Assembly (NCBI RefSeq): GCF_022606355.1
Contig: NZ_JAHHZQ010000004.1
Location: 1-64,000 of the forward strand
Reading direction: 5' to 3'
Length of the DNA stretch: 64,000 nt
Source: Leifsonia shinshuensis
GTDB lineage: Bacteria; Actinomycetota; Actinomycetes; Actinomycetales; Microbacteriaceae
Shown here: piece by piece, positions 43,909 through 53,430 of the stretch
Layout: each line of letters starts with the position of its first letter
Numbering within the stretch: the first letter of the stretch is position 1
Translations under genes and position numbers: made by a program
The notes under the pieces: generated by a model
Databases searched by the model: none
What the model was told of the DNA's origin: nothing
Seen by the model: the letters and a program-made list of their open reading frames with translations, nothing else

Positions 43909-45543
43909 ATGCGCGAATCGGACCAGCGCGACTCCGGTCTGCCCGACGGGCCCGAGTCAGAATCGACGAACATTCTCCCGCTCGTTCCCCCCACCGGCGA
44001 CTCCGCTACGACGGGTGAGCCCGGTGCTGCACCGACCCGTTCCGGCCGCAGAGCGGCTGAGGCCTCGGCACGCAGCGGTACGGCCGGCGGCGCCATCGCG
44101 GGAGCGGCGGCGGGAGTGCTCTCCGCCATCAGAACGCACCCCAAGGCTTGGCTCGCGGCGGGTGCCGCCGCCGCCTTCGTGATCCTCGGCACCGGCAGCG
44201 TCGCCCTCGGCGCGACCCTGGGTGCGGCCCCCGCAGGAGCGGCGGCAGCGCCCTCCCCGACGCGCTCGGCCACGAGCACGCCGACCCCGACACCGACGCC
44301 GACCGTCGACCCGGCCCGACCGGTCCCCGCCGCTCAGCCGGCCGCCAGTCGCATCCGCACCTGCTCCGTCGCCTCGCTCGCGCAGGACGGCCGCCTCGGC
44401 AACCTCGAGGCCCAGGTCGTCAACGCCAAGACCGGTGAGGTGCTGTTCGACCGCAACGGCGGCAAACCCGGCCCGACAGCGTCGGTGCTCAAGACTCTGA
44501 CCTCTGCTGCCGCGCTCGCCACGCTCGGTCCCGACTACCGCGTTCAGACGACGGTCGTCGCGGGCAGCGTCCCCGGTCAGGTCGTGATCGTCGGCGGCGG
44601 CGATGTCACACTGTCGCGGCTCCCGGGCGGCCAGGGCGCGTTCTACACGGGCGCGCCGTCGATCCAGGACCTCGCGACGCAGACGAAGCAGGCGCTCGGC
44701 GGCCAGCCGGTGACCTCCATCGTGGTCGACACGTCACTGTTCGGCGGCCCGCTGTGGCAGCCCAGCTGGGACGAGCACGAGGAGCGCGTGGTCGAGGGCT
44801 CCACGCCGTACATGTCCGCGCTGATGGTGGACGGCGACCGCAACGACCCGGGGGCGGTGGAGTCGCCGCGCAGCACGGACCCCGTCGGCCGGGCCGTGCA
44901 GTACTTCCAGCAGTACCTCGGCACGAACGTCCCGGTGACCTCCGGCAGCGCTCCCGCCGGTGCGCGCCAGCTCGCCGCCGTGCAGTCGCAGCCGGTCACC
45001 ACGCTGATCGACCAGGCGATGACGTACTCCGACAACACGATCATGGAGGAGCTCGCGCGCCTGGTGGCGATCAAGGCCGGCGCGGGCAACACCTTCGACG
45101 CCGAGAACGCGGGCGTGCTGGCCGGGCTGAAGGCCTACGGGATCGACACCAGCGGCATCCACATCGCCGACGGCTCCGGCCTCAGCGCAGACAACGCGGT
45201 GCCGCCCTCGTACCTGACCCAGCTGTTCATCAAGGTACTGAACCGCCAGAACGGCCTCGGCGTCGTCTACGACGGTCTCCCGGTGTCCGGCCAGTCCGGC
45301 ACGCTCGGCCCGGGCTACAACCGCTTCACCGGAGCCAACGCGGTCGCCCGTGGCGCTGTGCACGCCAAGACCGGGTGGATCAACAACGGCTACACGCTGT
45401 CGGGGATCGTCACGGCAGCCGACGGCACTCCGCTCACCTTCGCCGTGTTCGCGCTCGGGCCGGTGAGCGACAATGCCAAACAGGCGATCGACACGCTCGT
45501 CACCGGCTTCTACAAGTGCGGCGACAACCTCATGAACGGCTGA
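43909..45543 (+). CDS. dacB: D-alanyl-D-alanine carboxypeptidase/endopeptidase (PBP4 type)
   Basis: Protein of 544 residues, a low-molecular-mass penicillin-binding protein that trims peptidoglycan stems or cleaves crosslinks. A cytoplasmic N-terminus, a membrane helix at about 80-107 and a TPTPTPTPT linker lead to the external catalytic domain. Active-site motifs are SxxK in SVLKTL, SxN in SDNTIMEE and KTG in HAKTGWINNG. The inserted domain between the first two motifs (about 100 residues) is as expected for the S13 family. It diverges from the sigma factor gene over 92 bases. Nicotinamidase follows 15 bases downstream. Confidence 0.92.
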   Translation: MRESDQRDSGLPDGPESESTNILPLVPPTGDSATTGEPGAAPTRSGRRAAEASARSGTAGGAIAGAAAGVLSAIRTHPKAWLAAGAAAAFVILGTGSVALGATLGAAPAGAAAAPSPTRSATSTPTPTPTPTVDPARPVPAAQPAASRIRTCSVASLAQDGRLGNLEAQVVNAKTGEVLFDRNGGKPGPTASVLKTLTSAAALATLGPDYRVQTTVVAGSVPGQVVIVGGGDVTLSRLPGGQGAFYTGAPSIQDLATQTKQALGGQPVTSIVVDTSLFGGPLWQPSWDEHEERVVEGSTPYMSALMVDGDRNDPGAVESPRSTDPVGRAVQYFQQYLGTNVPVTSGSAPAGARQLAAVQSQPVTTLIDQAMTYSDNTIMEELARLVAIKAGAGNTFDAENAGVLAGLKAYGIDTSGIHIADGSGLSADNAVPPSYLTQLFIKVLNRQNGLGVVYDGLPVSGQSGTLGPGYNRFTGANAVARGAVHAKTGWINNGYTLSGIVTAADGTPLTFAVFALGPVSDNAKQAIDTLVTGFYKCGDNLMNG

Positions 45544-45558
45544 GCGGAGGAAGCGGCC

Positions 45559-46140
45559 ATGGGCAAGGCGCTGTTCATCATCGACGTGCAGAACGACTTC
45601 ACCGAGGGTGGAGCGCTCGGGGTCGACGGGGGTGCGGCGGTCGCCGCAGGCATCACCGAGTACCTGCGCGCACACGGCGACGAGTACGCGATCGTGCTCG
45701 CGAGCCGCGACTGGCACGATGCCGACAACGACAACGGCGGCCACTTCGCCACCGACGCCGAACCCGACTTCGTGACCACCTGGCCCGCGCACTGCGTCGC
45801 GGGCACGACCGGGGCCGACTACCATCCGGCGCTCGACACCTCCCGCGTCGGCTACCACATCCGCAAGGGGCAGGGCGTGCCGGCGTACTCGATCTTCGAG
45901 GGGCGGACGGATGCCGGGTCCTCCGTCCACAACCTCCTGGACGAGCACGGGATCGACACGGTCGACGTCGCGGGCATCGCGACCGACTACTGCGTGCGCG
46001 CATCCGCACTCGACGCACTCGCGCATGGTCAGCGGGTGCGGGTGCTCACCTCGCTCGTCGCCGGCGTGGCGCCGGCATCGTCGGAGGCGGCGCTGGCCGA
46101 GCTCGCCCATGCCGGGGCGGAGCTGATCGCGACGGAGTAG
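45559..46140 (+). CDS. pncA: Nicotinamidase
   Basis: Protein of 193 residues that hydrolyses nicotinamide to nicotinate for NAD salvage. The catalytic triad is visible: Asp in FIIDVQNDFTEGG, Lys in HIRKGQG and Cys in GIATDYCVRAS. Metal ligands lie in ASRDWHDADN and GGHFA, and WPAHCVAGT completes the family pattern. It is 15 bases after dacB, so co-transcription is likely though the functions are unrelated. Confidence 0.92.
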   Translation: MGKALFIIDVQNDFTEGGALGVDGGAAVAAGITEYLRAHGDEYAIVLASRDWHDADNDNGGHFATDAEPDFVTTWPAHCVAGTTGADYHPALDTSRVGYHIRKGQGVPAYSIFEGRTDAGSSVHNLLDEHGIDTVDVAGIATDYCVRASALDALAHGQRVRVLTSLVAGVAPASSEAALAELAHAGAELIATE

Positions 46141-46244
46141 AGGCACGGAACCTCGGTCGCAGGCCCCTTGGCCCCGGGGTCGCGGCATCGCTTCGCGCTG
46201 CCACTAGCTCCACCGCTCGATTACGCAGTATGCTGATTGCTAAC

Positions 46245-46256
46245 TTAGCTAGCTAA
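46245..46256. promoter_or_regulatory. Palindromic operator before the MMPL transporter gene
   Basis: TTAGCTAGCTAA is a perfect 12-base palindrome three bases before the GGAGG ribosome site. With TTGCTAAC just upstream (46237) it makes an AT-rich island in GC-rich sequence, typical of MarR or TetR operators over exporter genes. Confidence 0.55.
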
Positions 46257-46267
46257 TTGGAGGCGTG

Positions 46268-48433
46268 ATGTCGGGCAGGCCGTCGCTGTGGCTGCGGATC
46301 GTGGTGCCGACCGCGCTCATCCTGATCTGGCTGGTGCTGGCCGGCATCGGCGGCCCGACCTTCGGCAAGCTCTCGGGAGTGTCCAGCAACGACCAGGCCG
46401 CCTTCCTGCCGGCGAGCGCGGAGTCGACCGAGGTGCAGGCCTGGCAGAAGCGTTTCACCGACTCGGACGCGGTGCCCGCCATCGTCGTCGTGCAGTCCGA
46501 CACCGCGATCCCGAAGAGCGGACTGGCCGCGTACTCCGAGCTGGCCACGAAGCTCGGCGCGGTGGAGGGCGTCCAGGCTCCGGAGCCGGGCGCGACCACG
46601 AGCGTGGCCGGTCCGATCCCGTCGGCGGACGGACGGGCCGTGCAATTCATCGTGCCGGTCGCCGACACCAACCACGTCAAGACGGTCGTCGCCGACCTGC
46701 GCAGCGTCGTGAACAGCGGGCTGCCCGCCGGGACGCAGGGCTGGGTCACCGGTCCGGCCGGCCTGACAGCCGACCTCGTCAACGCGTTCGGTGGAATCGA
46801 CGGGATCCTCCTGCTCGTCGCGGTGGGCGCGGTGTTCGTGATCCTGCTGCTGGTCTACCGCGCGCTGCTGCTGCCGTTCCTGGTGCTGCTGACCTCGGTC
46901 TTCGCGCTGTGCGCCGCCATCCTCGTGGTCTACCTCTTCGCGCTGTGGGGCTGGATCAAGCTGAGCGGGCAGAGCCAGGGCATCCTCTCGATCCTCGTGA
47001 TCGGGGCGGCCACCGACTACTCCCTACTGCTCGTCGCGCGGTACCGAGAGGCGTTGGAGCACGAGGAGTCGCGGTGGACGGCGATCCTCACAGCGTGGAA
47101 GGCCGCCTTCGAGCCGATCCTCGCCTCCGGAGCGACGGTCATCCTGGCGCTGCTGTGCCTGCTGTTCTCCGACCTGAACTCCAACAAGAGCCTCGGCCCG
47201 ATCGCCGCCATCGGCATCGTGTTCTCGCTGCTGTCGGCGCTCACCCTCCTGCCGACGCTCCTCGCCGTCTTCGGGAGGGCGGCGTTCTGGCCGTTCCGTC
47301 CCGTCTACGCCGGCGCCCACCCCCACGAGCACACGCACAGCGCCGAGGAGCGGATCGCCGGGCTCGACGGCATCCGTGGCGTGTGGCGGCGTGTCGGGGC
47401 GCTCATCGCCCACCGGGCTCGGCTCACCTGGATCGTGTCTTTCGTGCTGCTCGCCGCGTGCGCCCTCGGGCTCACCCAGCTCAGAGCGAACGGCGTCGAG
47501 CAGACCGACCTCGTTCTGTCGCAGTCGGATGCGGCCGACGGCCAGAAGGTCCTCGCGAAGCACTTCGACGCCGGTTCGGGAGCGCCCGTGCTCATCGTGG
47601 CGAAGGAGGCCGACGGGGAGGCGGTGCGCGCGGCGGCCGAGAAGAACACCGGCATCGCGACCGCGACGATCTACACGGGCGGGGGCCGGCCGGCATCGGC
47701 GGGCGGCGCCATCGCGCCCGCGGCGGTGAGGGACGGCCGGGTACTCATCCAGGCGACGCTGAAGGCGCAGCCGGACTCGGCCGCAGCCGAGCAGGTGGTC
47801 CGCGAGTTGCGGCGCGACCTTCCGCGCGCCGACACCGGCGTGCTCGTCGGCGGGGTGACGGCGATCGCGCTGGACACCAACGACACCGCCCAGAGCGACC
47901 TGATGAAGATCATCCCGATCGTGCTGCTCGTCATCCTGCTGGTCCTGATGCTGCTGCTGCGCTCGGTCCTCGCGCCGGTCCTCCTGATAGCCAGCGTCGT
48001 GCTGTCGTACGCCGCGGCGCTGGGCGTCTCTGCCCTCGTCTTCGACCACCTGTTCCGCTTCCCGGGGGCCGATGCGAGCGTTCCGCTCTTCGGGTTCGTG
48101 TTCCTGGTCGCGCTGGGGGTCGACTACAACATCTTCTTGATGACGCGCGTGCGCGAGGAGTCGCTGCGGATCGGCACCCGGCCGGGGATCCTGCGCGGAC
48201 TGGGGATGACCGGCAGCGTCATCACCTCGGCCGGCGTCGTGCTTGCGGCGACTTTCGCGGCCCTCGCCGTCATCCCGATCCTGTTCCTGGTGCAGATCGC
48301 CTTCATCGTCGCCTTCGGCGTGCTGCTCGACACCGTGCTGGTCCGCTCGCTGCTCGTGCCTGCGCTGTCGTACGACATCGGCCGCGCGATCTGGTGGCCG
48401 TCGAGGCTCGGCCGGCGTATACCGCAATCGTGA
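46268..48433 (+). CDS. MMPL/RND family transporter
   Basis: Protein of 721 residues with two halves, each with one helix, a large external loop and five more helices, as in actinobacterial MMPL exporters. Recognisable blocks include GQSQGILSILVIGAATDYSLLLVARYREAL in the first half and FGFVFLVALGVDYNIFLMTRVREE in the second, which carry the proton-relay Asp-Tyr motifs. Substrates may be lipids or drugs. The ATG at 46268 has GGAGG at 46259-46263; the overlapping GTG at 46265 is too close to that site. A palindromic operator precedes it. Confidence 0.9.
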   Translation: MSGRPSLWLRIVVPTALILIWLVLAGIGGPTFGKLSGVSSNDQAAFLPASAESTEVQAWQKRFTDSDAVPAIVVVQSDTAIPKSGLAAYSELATKLGAVEGVQAPEPGATTSVAGPIPSADGRAVQFIVPVADTNHVKTVVADLRSVVNSGLPAGTQGWVTGPAGLTADLVNAFGGIDGILLLVAVGAVFVILLLVYRALLLPFLVLLTSVFALCAAILVVYLFALWGWIKLSGQSQGILSILVIGAATDYSLLLVARYREALEHEESRWTAILTAWKAAFEPILASGATVILALLCLLFSDLNSNKSLGPIAAIGIVFSLLSALTLLPTLLAVFGRAAFWPFRPVYAGAHPHEHTHSAEERIAGLDGIRGVWRRVGALIAHRARLTWIVSFVLLAACALGLTQLRANGVEQTDLVLSQSDAADGQKVLAKHFDAGSGAPVLIVAKEADGEAVRAAAEKNTGIATATIYTGGGRPASAGGAIAPAAVRDGRVLIQATLKAQPDSAAAEQVVRELRRDLPRADTGVLVGGVTAIALDTNDTAQSDLMKIIPIVLLVILLVLMLLLRSVLAPVLLIASVVLSYAAALGVSALVFDHLFRFPGADASVPLFGFVFLVALGVDYNIFLMTRVREESLRIGTRPGILRGLGMTGSVITSAGVVLAATFAALAVIPILFLVQIAFIVAFGVLLDTVLVRSLLVPALSYDIGRAIWWPSRLGRRIPQS

Positions 48434-48556
48434 CCTGTTCGACGCTGCGCACTGTGTAGTCCGGATCGCCGTCGGCGCCTCCGGTCACTGCACAGGGTGC
48501 GCGCCGGTCAGCGCGCTCGTTGCCGCCGGGCACGCGCGTTGGAGAGAGTGGAATCC

Positions 48557-49336
48557 ATGACCTCCACGATCCTCGAGCCGGTCATCGGAGCGCACGCCGA
48601 CGTCGCCGCGCTGCTCCGCCGGCTCTACCGGACGATGGCCACCGTTCGCAGACTCGACCGTGAAGCGGTCATCCTGCGCGGGCGCGGCGTCCTCCCCGAA
48701 CACATCGACTCGCTCGGCCGCGAGGCTGTGCAGGTCGGCGCCGCGTCGGCGCTCGACCCGGCGCGCGACCGCGCATTCCCTGCGGCGCACGAGCCGGGAA
48801 TCGCGATCGCGCTCGGCGCTGATCCGGCGGCGGTGCTCAGCCCGCGCAGCGGCGCGCTCGGCGCCGCGTTGGACGGCTCGGTGACCCACGCCGCCGGCTG
48901 GGCGCTCGGCGCCAAGCTCGACCGCACCGGCGCGTGCGCCCTCGTTCCCGTCGGCACAGGGGGCGGCAGCCCCGTCGAGGTGCGCAGCGCCGTCGGCACC
49001 GCGCGCGCAGCGGCGCTCCCCGTGGTCTTCCTCTCGAGCTCCGGTCGCTCCGGCGGCGCCTCGATGCCCGTCCTGCTGGTCGACGGCTCCGATGCGCTCG
49101 CGGTGCACGACGCCACGCGGGAGGCTCTGGCGCACGCGCGTTCGGGCGCCGGGCCCATCCTGATCGACGCCGTGCTGCCCGAACCGTCGGCGTGGCCCGC
49201 CCGCGACCCCCTCGTGGTCTGCGAGCAGCGCCTCCGCGCGACCGGAACCGTCGACGACGACTACTTCGCCGAGATCGCCGACACCGCGGACGCCCTCGCC
49301 GACCGGCTGCGCGCCCGCTTGACCGGCAGGCTCTGA
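48557..49336 (+). CDS. Degenerate 2-oxoacid dehydrogenase E1-alpha homologue
   Basis: Protein of 259 residues, about 100 shorter than E1-alpha subunits. It keeps the opening RLYRTMATVRRLDREAVILRGRG, the segment SVTHAAGWALGAKL, VDGSDALAVHDATREAL and GPILIDAVLP. The thiamine-diphosphate site is lost: GDG reads GTG and the later NN reads SS (VVFLSSSG). No E1-beta, E2 or E3 gene is nearby. It is probably catalytically dead, either a decaying paralogue or a protein with another role. The frame is intact. The ATG at 48557 has GGAGAGAG 11-16 bases upstream. Confidence 0.7.
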   Translation: MTSTILEPVIGAHADVAALLRRLYRTMATVRRLDREAVILRGRGVLPEHIDSLGREAVQVGAASALDPARDRAFPAAHEPGIAIALGADPAAVLSPRSGALGAALDGSVTHAAGWALGAKLDRTGACALVPVGTGGGSPVEVRSAVGTARAAALPVVFLSSSGRSGGASMPVLLVDGSDALAVHDATREALAHARSGAGPILIDAVLPEPSAWPARDPLVVCEQRLRATGTVDDDYFAEIADTADALADRLRARLTGRL

Positions 49337-49386
49337 ATCGCCGCCGGTCCGAGCCTCCACACGCGCAGATCGGGCAGGATGGACAC

Positions 49387-50127
49387 ATGCGCCTCCACGT
49401 CGAACGCCACCCGGGGGCCGACCCGGTTCTGCTGGTGCACGGCTTCGCCACGACCGGCGCGCTGACCTGGGAGGCGACCGGCTGGGTGGCAGCGCTCGCC
49501 GAGGCGGGCCGAGGTGCGGTCGTCCCCGACCTGCGCGGTCACGGCGGAAGCGACGCCCCGCACGATCCCGCAGCGTATTCGCCCGACCTCCTCGCGGCCG
49601 ACCTCCTCGCCGTCCTCGACGACCAGGACCTCGCCCGCGTCGACGTCATCGGGTACTCGATGGGCAGCTGGGTCGCCCTCGCCCTCGCCGGACAGGCGCC
49701 GGACCGCGTCCGGCGGCTCGTCGTCGGCGGTGTCGGCACGGTCGAGCAGTTCGGGCGGTGGGGCGTGGAGGCCGTGCGGCGGGCGATCCTGGAGGGGGCC
49801 GACTCCCTCCCGGCCGACAGCCCGCTCGCGCCGCTGCTGTCGTCGCTGCGCGAGGCGCCCGGCGTCGACCGTGCGGCGCTGGCCGCGTGTGCGGAGGGGA
49901 TGGCGCAGCACCCGCTGCCGCTGCCGCCGGCGACGCCGGCGTTCTCCGCGCCGACGCTCGTGGTGGTGGGCGAGGCGGATCCCGTCGCCGACGGCGCCGA
50001 CGAGGCCGCCCGCCGTCTCGGCGCCGAGCTCGTCGTGATCCCGCGCCGCAACCACATCACGACGTTGAGCGCCCGCGCCTTCAAGCAGGCTGCCCTCCCG
50101 TTCCTGGGAGCTTCGGTCAGCCTGTAG
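49387..50127 (+). CDS. Alpha/beta fold hydrolase
   Basis: Protein of 246 residues. Oxyanion region LLVHGFATTG, conserved DLRGHGGSD, nucleophile elbow VIGYSMGSWVA with Ser, an Asp in VVGEADPVAD and His in PRRNHITT give a full catalytic triad. The substrate is unknown. It follows the E1-alpha-like gene by 50 bases and precedes the Lrp regulator by 49, all on one strand. Confidence 0.88.
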   Translation: MRLHVERHPGADPVLLVHGFATTGALTWEATGWVAALAEAGRGAVVPDLRGHGGSDAPHDPAAYSPDLLAADLLAVLDDQDLARVDVIGYSMGSWVALALAGQAPDRVRRLVVGGVGTVEQFGRWGVEAVRRAILEGADSLPADSPLAPLLSSLREAPGVDRAALAACAEGMAQHPLPLPPATPAFSAPTLVVVGEADPVADGADEAARRLGAELVVIPRRNHITTLSARAFKQAALPFLGASVSL

Positions 50128-50176
50128 GAGCGGGGTCGGTGCGGTCGTACGATGTGCGAGGAGCGAAGGAGTGCCC

Positions 50177-50638
50177 ATGATCGACAGGCTGGACGCCGAC
50201 CTCATCGCGCTGCTCACCGAGGAGCCGCGACTGGGGGTGTTCGAGGCCTCCCGACGGCTGGGGGTGGCGCGTGGCACCGTGCAGGCCCGACTCGACCGCT
50301 TGCAGCGCACCGGCGTGGTGAAAGACTTCGCCCCGACGATCGACAACCACCGGCTCGGCTTTCCCGTGACGGCGTTCGTGACCGCCGAGATCACCCAGAG
50401 CGACCTCTCGGTCGTCGAGCACCTGCGCGGCATCCCCGAGGTGCTGGAGGTGCACACGGTGACCGGGTCCGGCGACCTGCTGATCCGGGTCGTCGCCCGC
50501 TCGAACGCCGATCTGCAGCGCGTGATCAGCGGCATCCTGGGAGATCCGGCGATCAGCCGCACCTCCACCGTCATCGCGCTGGAGACCAAGATCGAGAGCC
50601 GCAGCGTGCCGCTGGTGCAGGCGGCCGTCGAAGACTGA
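50177..50638 (+). CDS. Lrp/AsnC family transcriptional regulator
   Basis: Protein of 153 residues. The N-terminal HTH (EASRRLGVARGTVQARLDRLQRTGVV) is followed by the RAM ligand domain (FVTAEITQ...VLEVHTVTGSGDLLIRVVARS). The ATG at 50177 is preferred over the GTG at 50171 because AAGGAG (50166-50171) overlaps that GTG and is properly spaced from the ATG. It probably controls the dehydrogenase, thiolase and SDR genes that follow, by its position. Confidence 0.88.
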   Translation: MIDRLDADLIALLTEEPRLGVFEASRRLGVARGTVQARLDRLQRTGVVKDFAPTIDNHRLGFPVTAFVTAEITQSDLSVVEHLRGIPEVLEVHTVTGSGDLLIRVVARSNADLQRVISGILGDPAISRTSTVIALETKIESRSVPLVQAAVED

Positions 50639-50700
50639 GCAGAACGAGCCCGCGTAGAACGAGACCGAGCAGTGCGAGCCAGAGCAGAACCGAGCCAGTA
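50636..50700. repeat. Degenerate short direct repeats
   Basis: Loose repeats of the words AGAACGAG, GAGCAG and CGAGCCAG fill the gap between the Lrp gene and the aldehyde dehydrogenase gene. Only the AAGGAG ribosome site at its end is clearly functional. Confidence 0.4.
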
Positions 50701-50710
50701 AGGAGTCAAC

Positions 50711-52174
50711 ATGGACGAGAGGGTCTTGCTCGAGCGCGTGCCCGACCGCCTCTTCATCGGCGGCGAGTGGGTGCCGGGAGGCAACGGGACACTGAAGGTC
50801 TTCGACCCGGCGACCGGTGATCCGATCCGCGAGATCGCGAACGCCTCGGTGGACGACGGCGCCCGCGCGCTGGACGCCGCGGTCGAGGCGGCCGACGCGT
50901 GGGCGGCGACCCCGCCGCGCACGCGCGGTGAGATCCTGCGCCGGGCGTTCGATCTGCTGCAGGAGCGCCGTGATGAGTTCGCGTTGCTGATGACGCTGGA
51001 GATGGGCAAGCCGCTGGCCGAGGCCAACGGCGAGGTCACCTACGGCGGCGAGTTCCTGCGCTGGTTCTCCGAGGAGGCCGTGCGCATCTCCGGCCGCTAC
51101 GGGACCAACCCCGAGGGCACCGGCCGGATGATCGTGTCGCAGCATCCCGTCGGCCCCTGCTTCCTGATCACGCCGTGGAACTTCCCGCTGGCGATGGCGA
51201 CGCGCAAGATCGCCCCGGCTCTGGCCGCGGGGTGCACCGTCGTGGTGAAGCCGGCCGAGCTGACGCCCCTGACGACCCTGTACTTCGCCCGGCTGCTCGA
51301 AGACGCCGGGCTGCCGGCCGGCGTGCTCAACGTGATCACGACCTCCACCTCCGGAAAGGTCTCCGCTCCGATCATCGCCGACCCGCGGCTGCGGAAGCTC
51401 TCGTTCACCGGCTCGACCGAGGTGGGCAGGAAGCTGCTGCAGCAGGCGTCGGAGAACGTGCTGCGCACCTCGATGGAGCTCGGCGGCAACGCGCCGTTCG
51501 TCGTGTTCGACGACGCGGACCTCGACCGTGCCGTCGAGGGCGCGCTGCTGGCGAAGTTCCGCAACATCGGCGAGGCGTGCACCGCGGCCAACCGGTTCAT
51601 CGTGCACGAGGACGTCGCGGACGAGTTCGCCCGCCGGGTGACCGCCAGAGTCTCCGCGATGAAGATCGGTCGCGGCACCGAAGACGGTGTCACCATCGGC
51701 CCGCTGATCAACGAGGACGCGGTCGACAAGGCCGCCGAGCTCGTGGAGGACGCGGTCGCCAGGGGCGCCTCGGTGCTGACCGGCGGCTCCCGCGTCTCCG
51801 GGCCCGGCACCTTCTACGAGCCGACCGTCGTCACCGACGTGCGCGCGGGCAGCGAGATTCTCCGGCAGGAGATCTTCGGGCCCGTGCTGTCGATCGTGCG
51901 CTTCCGCGACGAGGACGAAGCCGTGCGCGTCGCCAACGACACCGAGTTCGGCCTGGTCTCGTACGTGTTCACGAAAGACCTCGCGCGCGGCCAGCGGATG
52001 ATCGAGCGGCTGCAGACCGGGATGATGGGCCTCAACGTCGGCGTCATCTCGAACGCGGCCGCGCCGTTCGGCGGCGTGAAGCAGTCGGGGCTCGGACGCG
52101 AGGGCGGCCTCGAGGGCATCCACGAGTACCTGAGCACGAAGTACACCCTGACGCCCGACCCGTTCACGGTCTGA
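50711..52174 (+). CDS. NAD(P)-dependent succinate-semialdehyde dehydrogenase-like aldehyde dehydrogenase
   Basis: Protein of 487 residues. FLITPWNFPLAMATRKIAPAL, KPAELTPLT, FTGSTEVGRKL, the catalytic Glu in SMELGGNAPF and Cys in NIGEACTAANR are all present. The GEACTAANRF block and GLNVGVISNAAAPFGGVKQSG are typical of GabD-type succinate-semialdehyde dehydrogenases, but related semialdehydes are possible. AAGGAG lies seven bases before the ATG. It leads a three-gene set with thiolase and SDR, suggesting breakdown of a branched or hydroxylated acid to acyl-CoA. Confidence 0.85.
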   Translation: MDERVLLERVPDRLFIGGEWVPGGNGTLKVFDPATGDPIREIANASVDDGARALDAAVEAADAWAATPPRTRGEILRRAFDLLQERRDEFALLMTLEMGKPLAEANGEVTYGGEFLRWFSEEAVRISGRYGTNPEGTGRMIVSQHPVGPCFLITPWNFPLAMATRKIAPALAAGCTVVVKPAELTPLTTLYFARLLEDAGLPAGVLNVITTSTSGKVSAPIIADPRLRKLSFTGSTEVGRKLLQQASENVLRTSMELGGNAPFVVFDDADLDRAVEGALLAKFRNIGEACTAANRFIVHEDVADEFARRVTARVSAMKIGRGTEDGVTIGPLINEDAVDKAAELVEDAVARGASVLTGGSRVSGPGTFYEPTVVTDVRAGSEILRQEIFGPVLSIVRFRDEDEAVRVANDTEFGLVSYVFTKDLARGQRMIERLQTGMMGLNVGVISNAAAPFGGVKQSGLGREGGLEGIHEYLSTKYTLTPDPFTV

Positions 52175-52208
52175 AGCCGCGCCACCGTCCGAACCGAGGA
52201 GCACCATC

Positions 52209-53393
52209 ATGCCGACCGAAGCCGTCATCGTCGACGTCGTCCGCACCCCGTCCGGCCGCGGCAAGCCGGGAGGGGAGCTGTCGGACATCCACCCCGCCGA
52301 CCTGCTCGCCGGCGTGCTCGCCGAACTGGCCCACCGCAACGGGCTCGACCCCGCACTCATCGACGACGTGATCGGCGGCTGCGTCACGCAGACCGGCGAG
52401 CAGGCGGGCAACGTCACGCGGACCGCGGTGCTCAGCGCAGGCTTCCCGGAGAGCGTGCCCGCGGTCACCATCGACCGGCAGTGCGGGTCGAGCCAGCAGG
52501 CGGCGGCCTTCGCCGCGCAGGGCGTGATCGCCGGCGCGTACGACATCGTCATCGCCTGCGGGGTGGAGTCGATGAGCCGGGAGCCCCTGGGCTCGAACGT
52601 GGCGGGCGCCTCCCTCGGCGGTGAGCTGCTGCACTCGCGCTACCCTGACGGCCTCGTCAACCAGGGCGTGGCGGCGGAGCTGATCGCGGAGCGGTGGGGA
52701 ATCCCACGAGACGAGCTCGACGCCTTCGCGGCCGAATCGCACCGGCGCGCAGCGGAGGCCGCCGCCTCCGGGGCCTTCGAGACCGAGCTCGTGCCGGTGC
52801 CGACACCGGACAGCGGCAGCGTGGACGCGGACGAGACCATCCGGCCGGGGACCACCGTGGAGAAGCTGGCCGCGCTGGCGCCGTCGTTCCGCACGGACGC
52901 GCTGGCGGCGCGCTTCCCACAGCTCGACTGGCGGATCACGCCGGGCAACTCCTCGCCGCTCACCGACGGTGCCTCGGCGGCCCTGATCATGAGCGCGGAG
53001 GCGGCGAGACGGCTCGGGCTGAGGCCGCGGGCGCGGTTCCACTCGTTCGCGGTCGCCGGCAGCGACCCGCTCTTCATGCTCACGGGGATCCTCCCGGCGA
53101 CCCGCAAGCTGCTCGACCGCAGCGGTGTGAAGCTCGACGACATCGACGCGTACGAGGTGAACGAGGCCTTCGCTCCCGTGCCGCTCCTGTGGCAGCGCGA
53201 GTTCGACGCGGATCCGGCCCGGTTGAACCCGCGGGGCGGCGCCATCGCGCTGGGCCACGCACTCGGCTCGTCGGGCACGCGGCTGCTCGGGACCCTCCTG
53301 AACGAGCTCGAGGCGGTCGGCGGCCGCTACGGCCTGCAGACCATGTGCGAGGGTGGGGGAACCGCCAACGCCACCCTCATCGAGCTCCTCTGA
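52209..53393 (+). CDS. Acetyl-CoA C-acyltransferase (thiolase)
   Basis: Protein of 394 residues that cleaves 3-oxoacyl-CoA with CoA (or the reverse). Nucleophilic Cys lies in [12 protein letters not shown], the His motif in [10 protein letters not shown] and [16 protein letters not shown], and the second-Cys region in [13 protein letters not shown]. All thiolase catalytic residues are present. It sits 34 bases after the aldehyde dehydrogenase gene and 37 before the SDR gene. Confidence 0.92.
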   Translation: MPTEAVIVDVVRTPSGRGKPGGELSDIHPADLLAGVLAELAHRNGLDPALIDDVIGGCVTQTGEQAGNVTRTAVLSAGFPESVPAVTIDRQCGSSQQAAAFAAQGVIAGAYDIVIACGVESMSREPLGSNVAGASLGGELLHSRYPDGLVNQGVAAELIAERWGIPRDELDAFAAESHRRAAEAAASGAFETELVPVPTPDSGSVDADETIRPGTTVEKLAALAPSFRTDALAARFPQLDWRITPGNSSPLTDGASAALIMSAEAARRLGLRPRARFHSFAVAGSDPLFMLTGILPATRKLLDRSGVKLDDIDAYEVNEAFAPVPLLWQREFDADPARLNPRGGAIALGHALGSSGTRLLGTLLNELEAVGGRYGLQTMCEGGGTANATLIELL

Positions 53394-53430
53394 CCCACCT
53401 CGGACGGAACTCACCGACGAAAGGACACTC

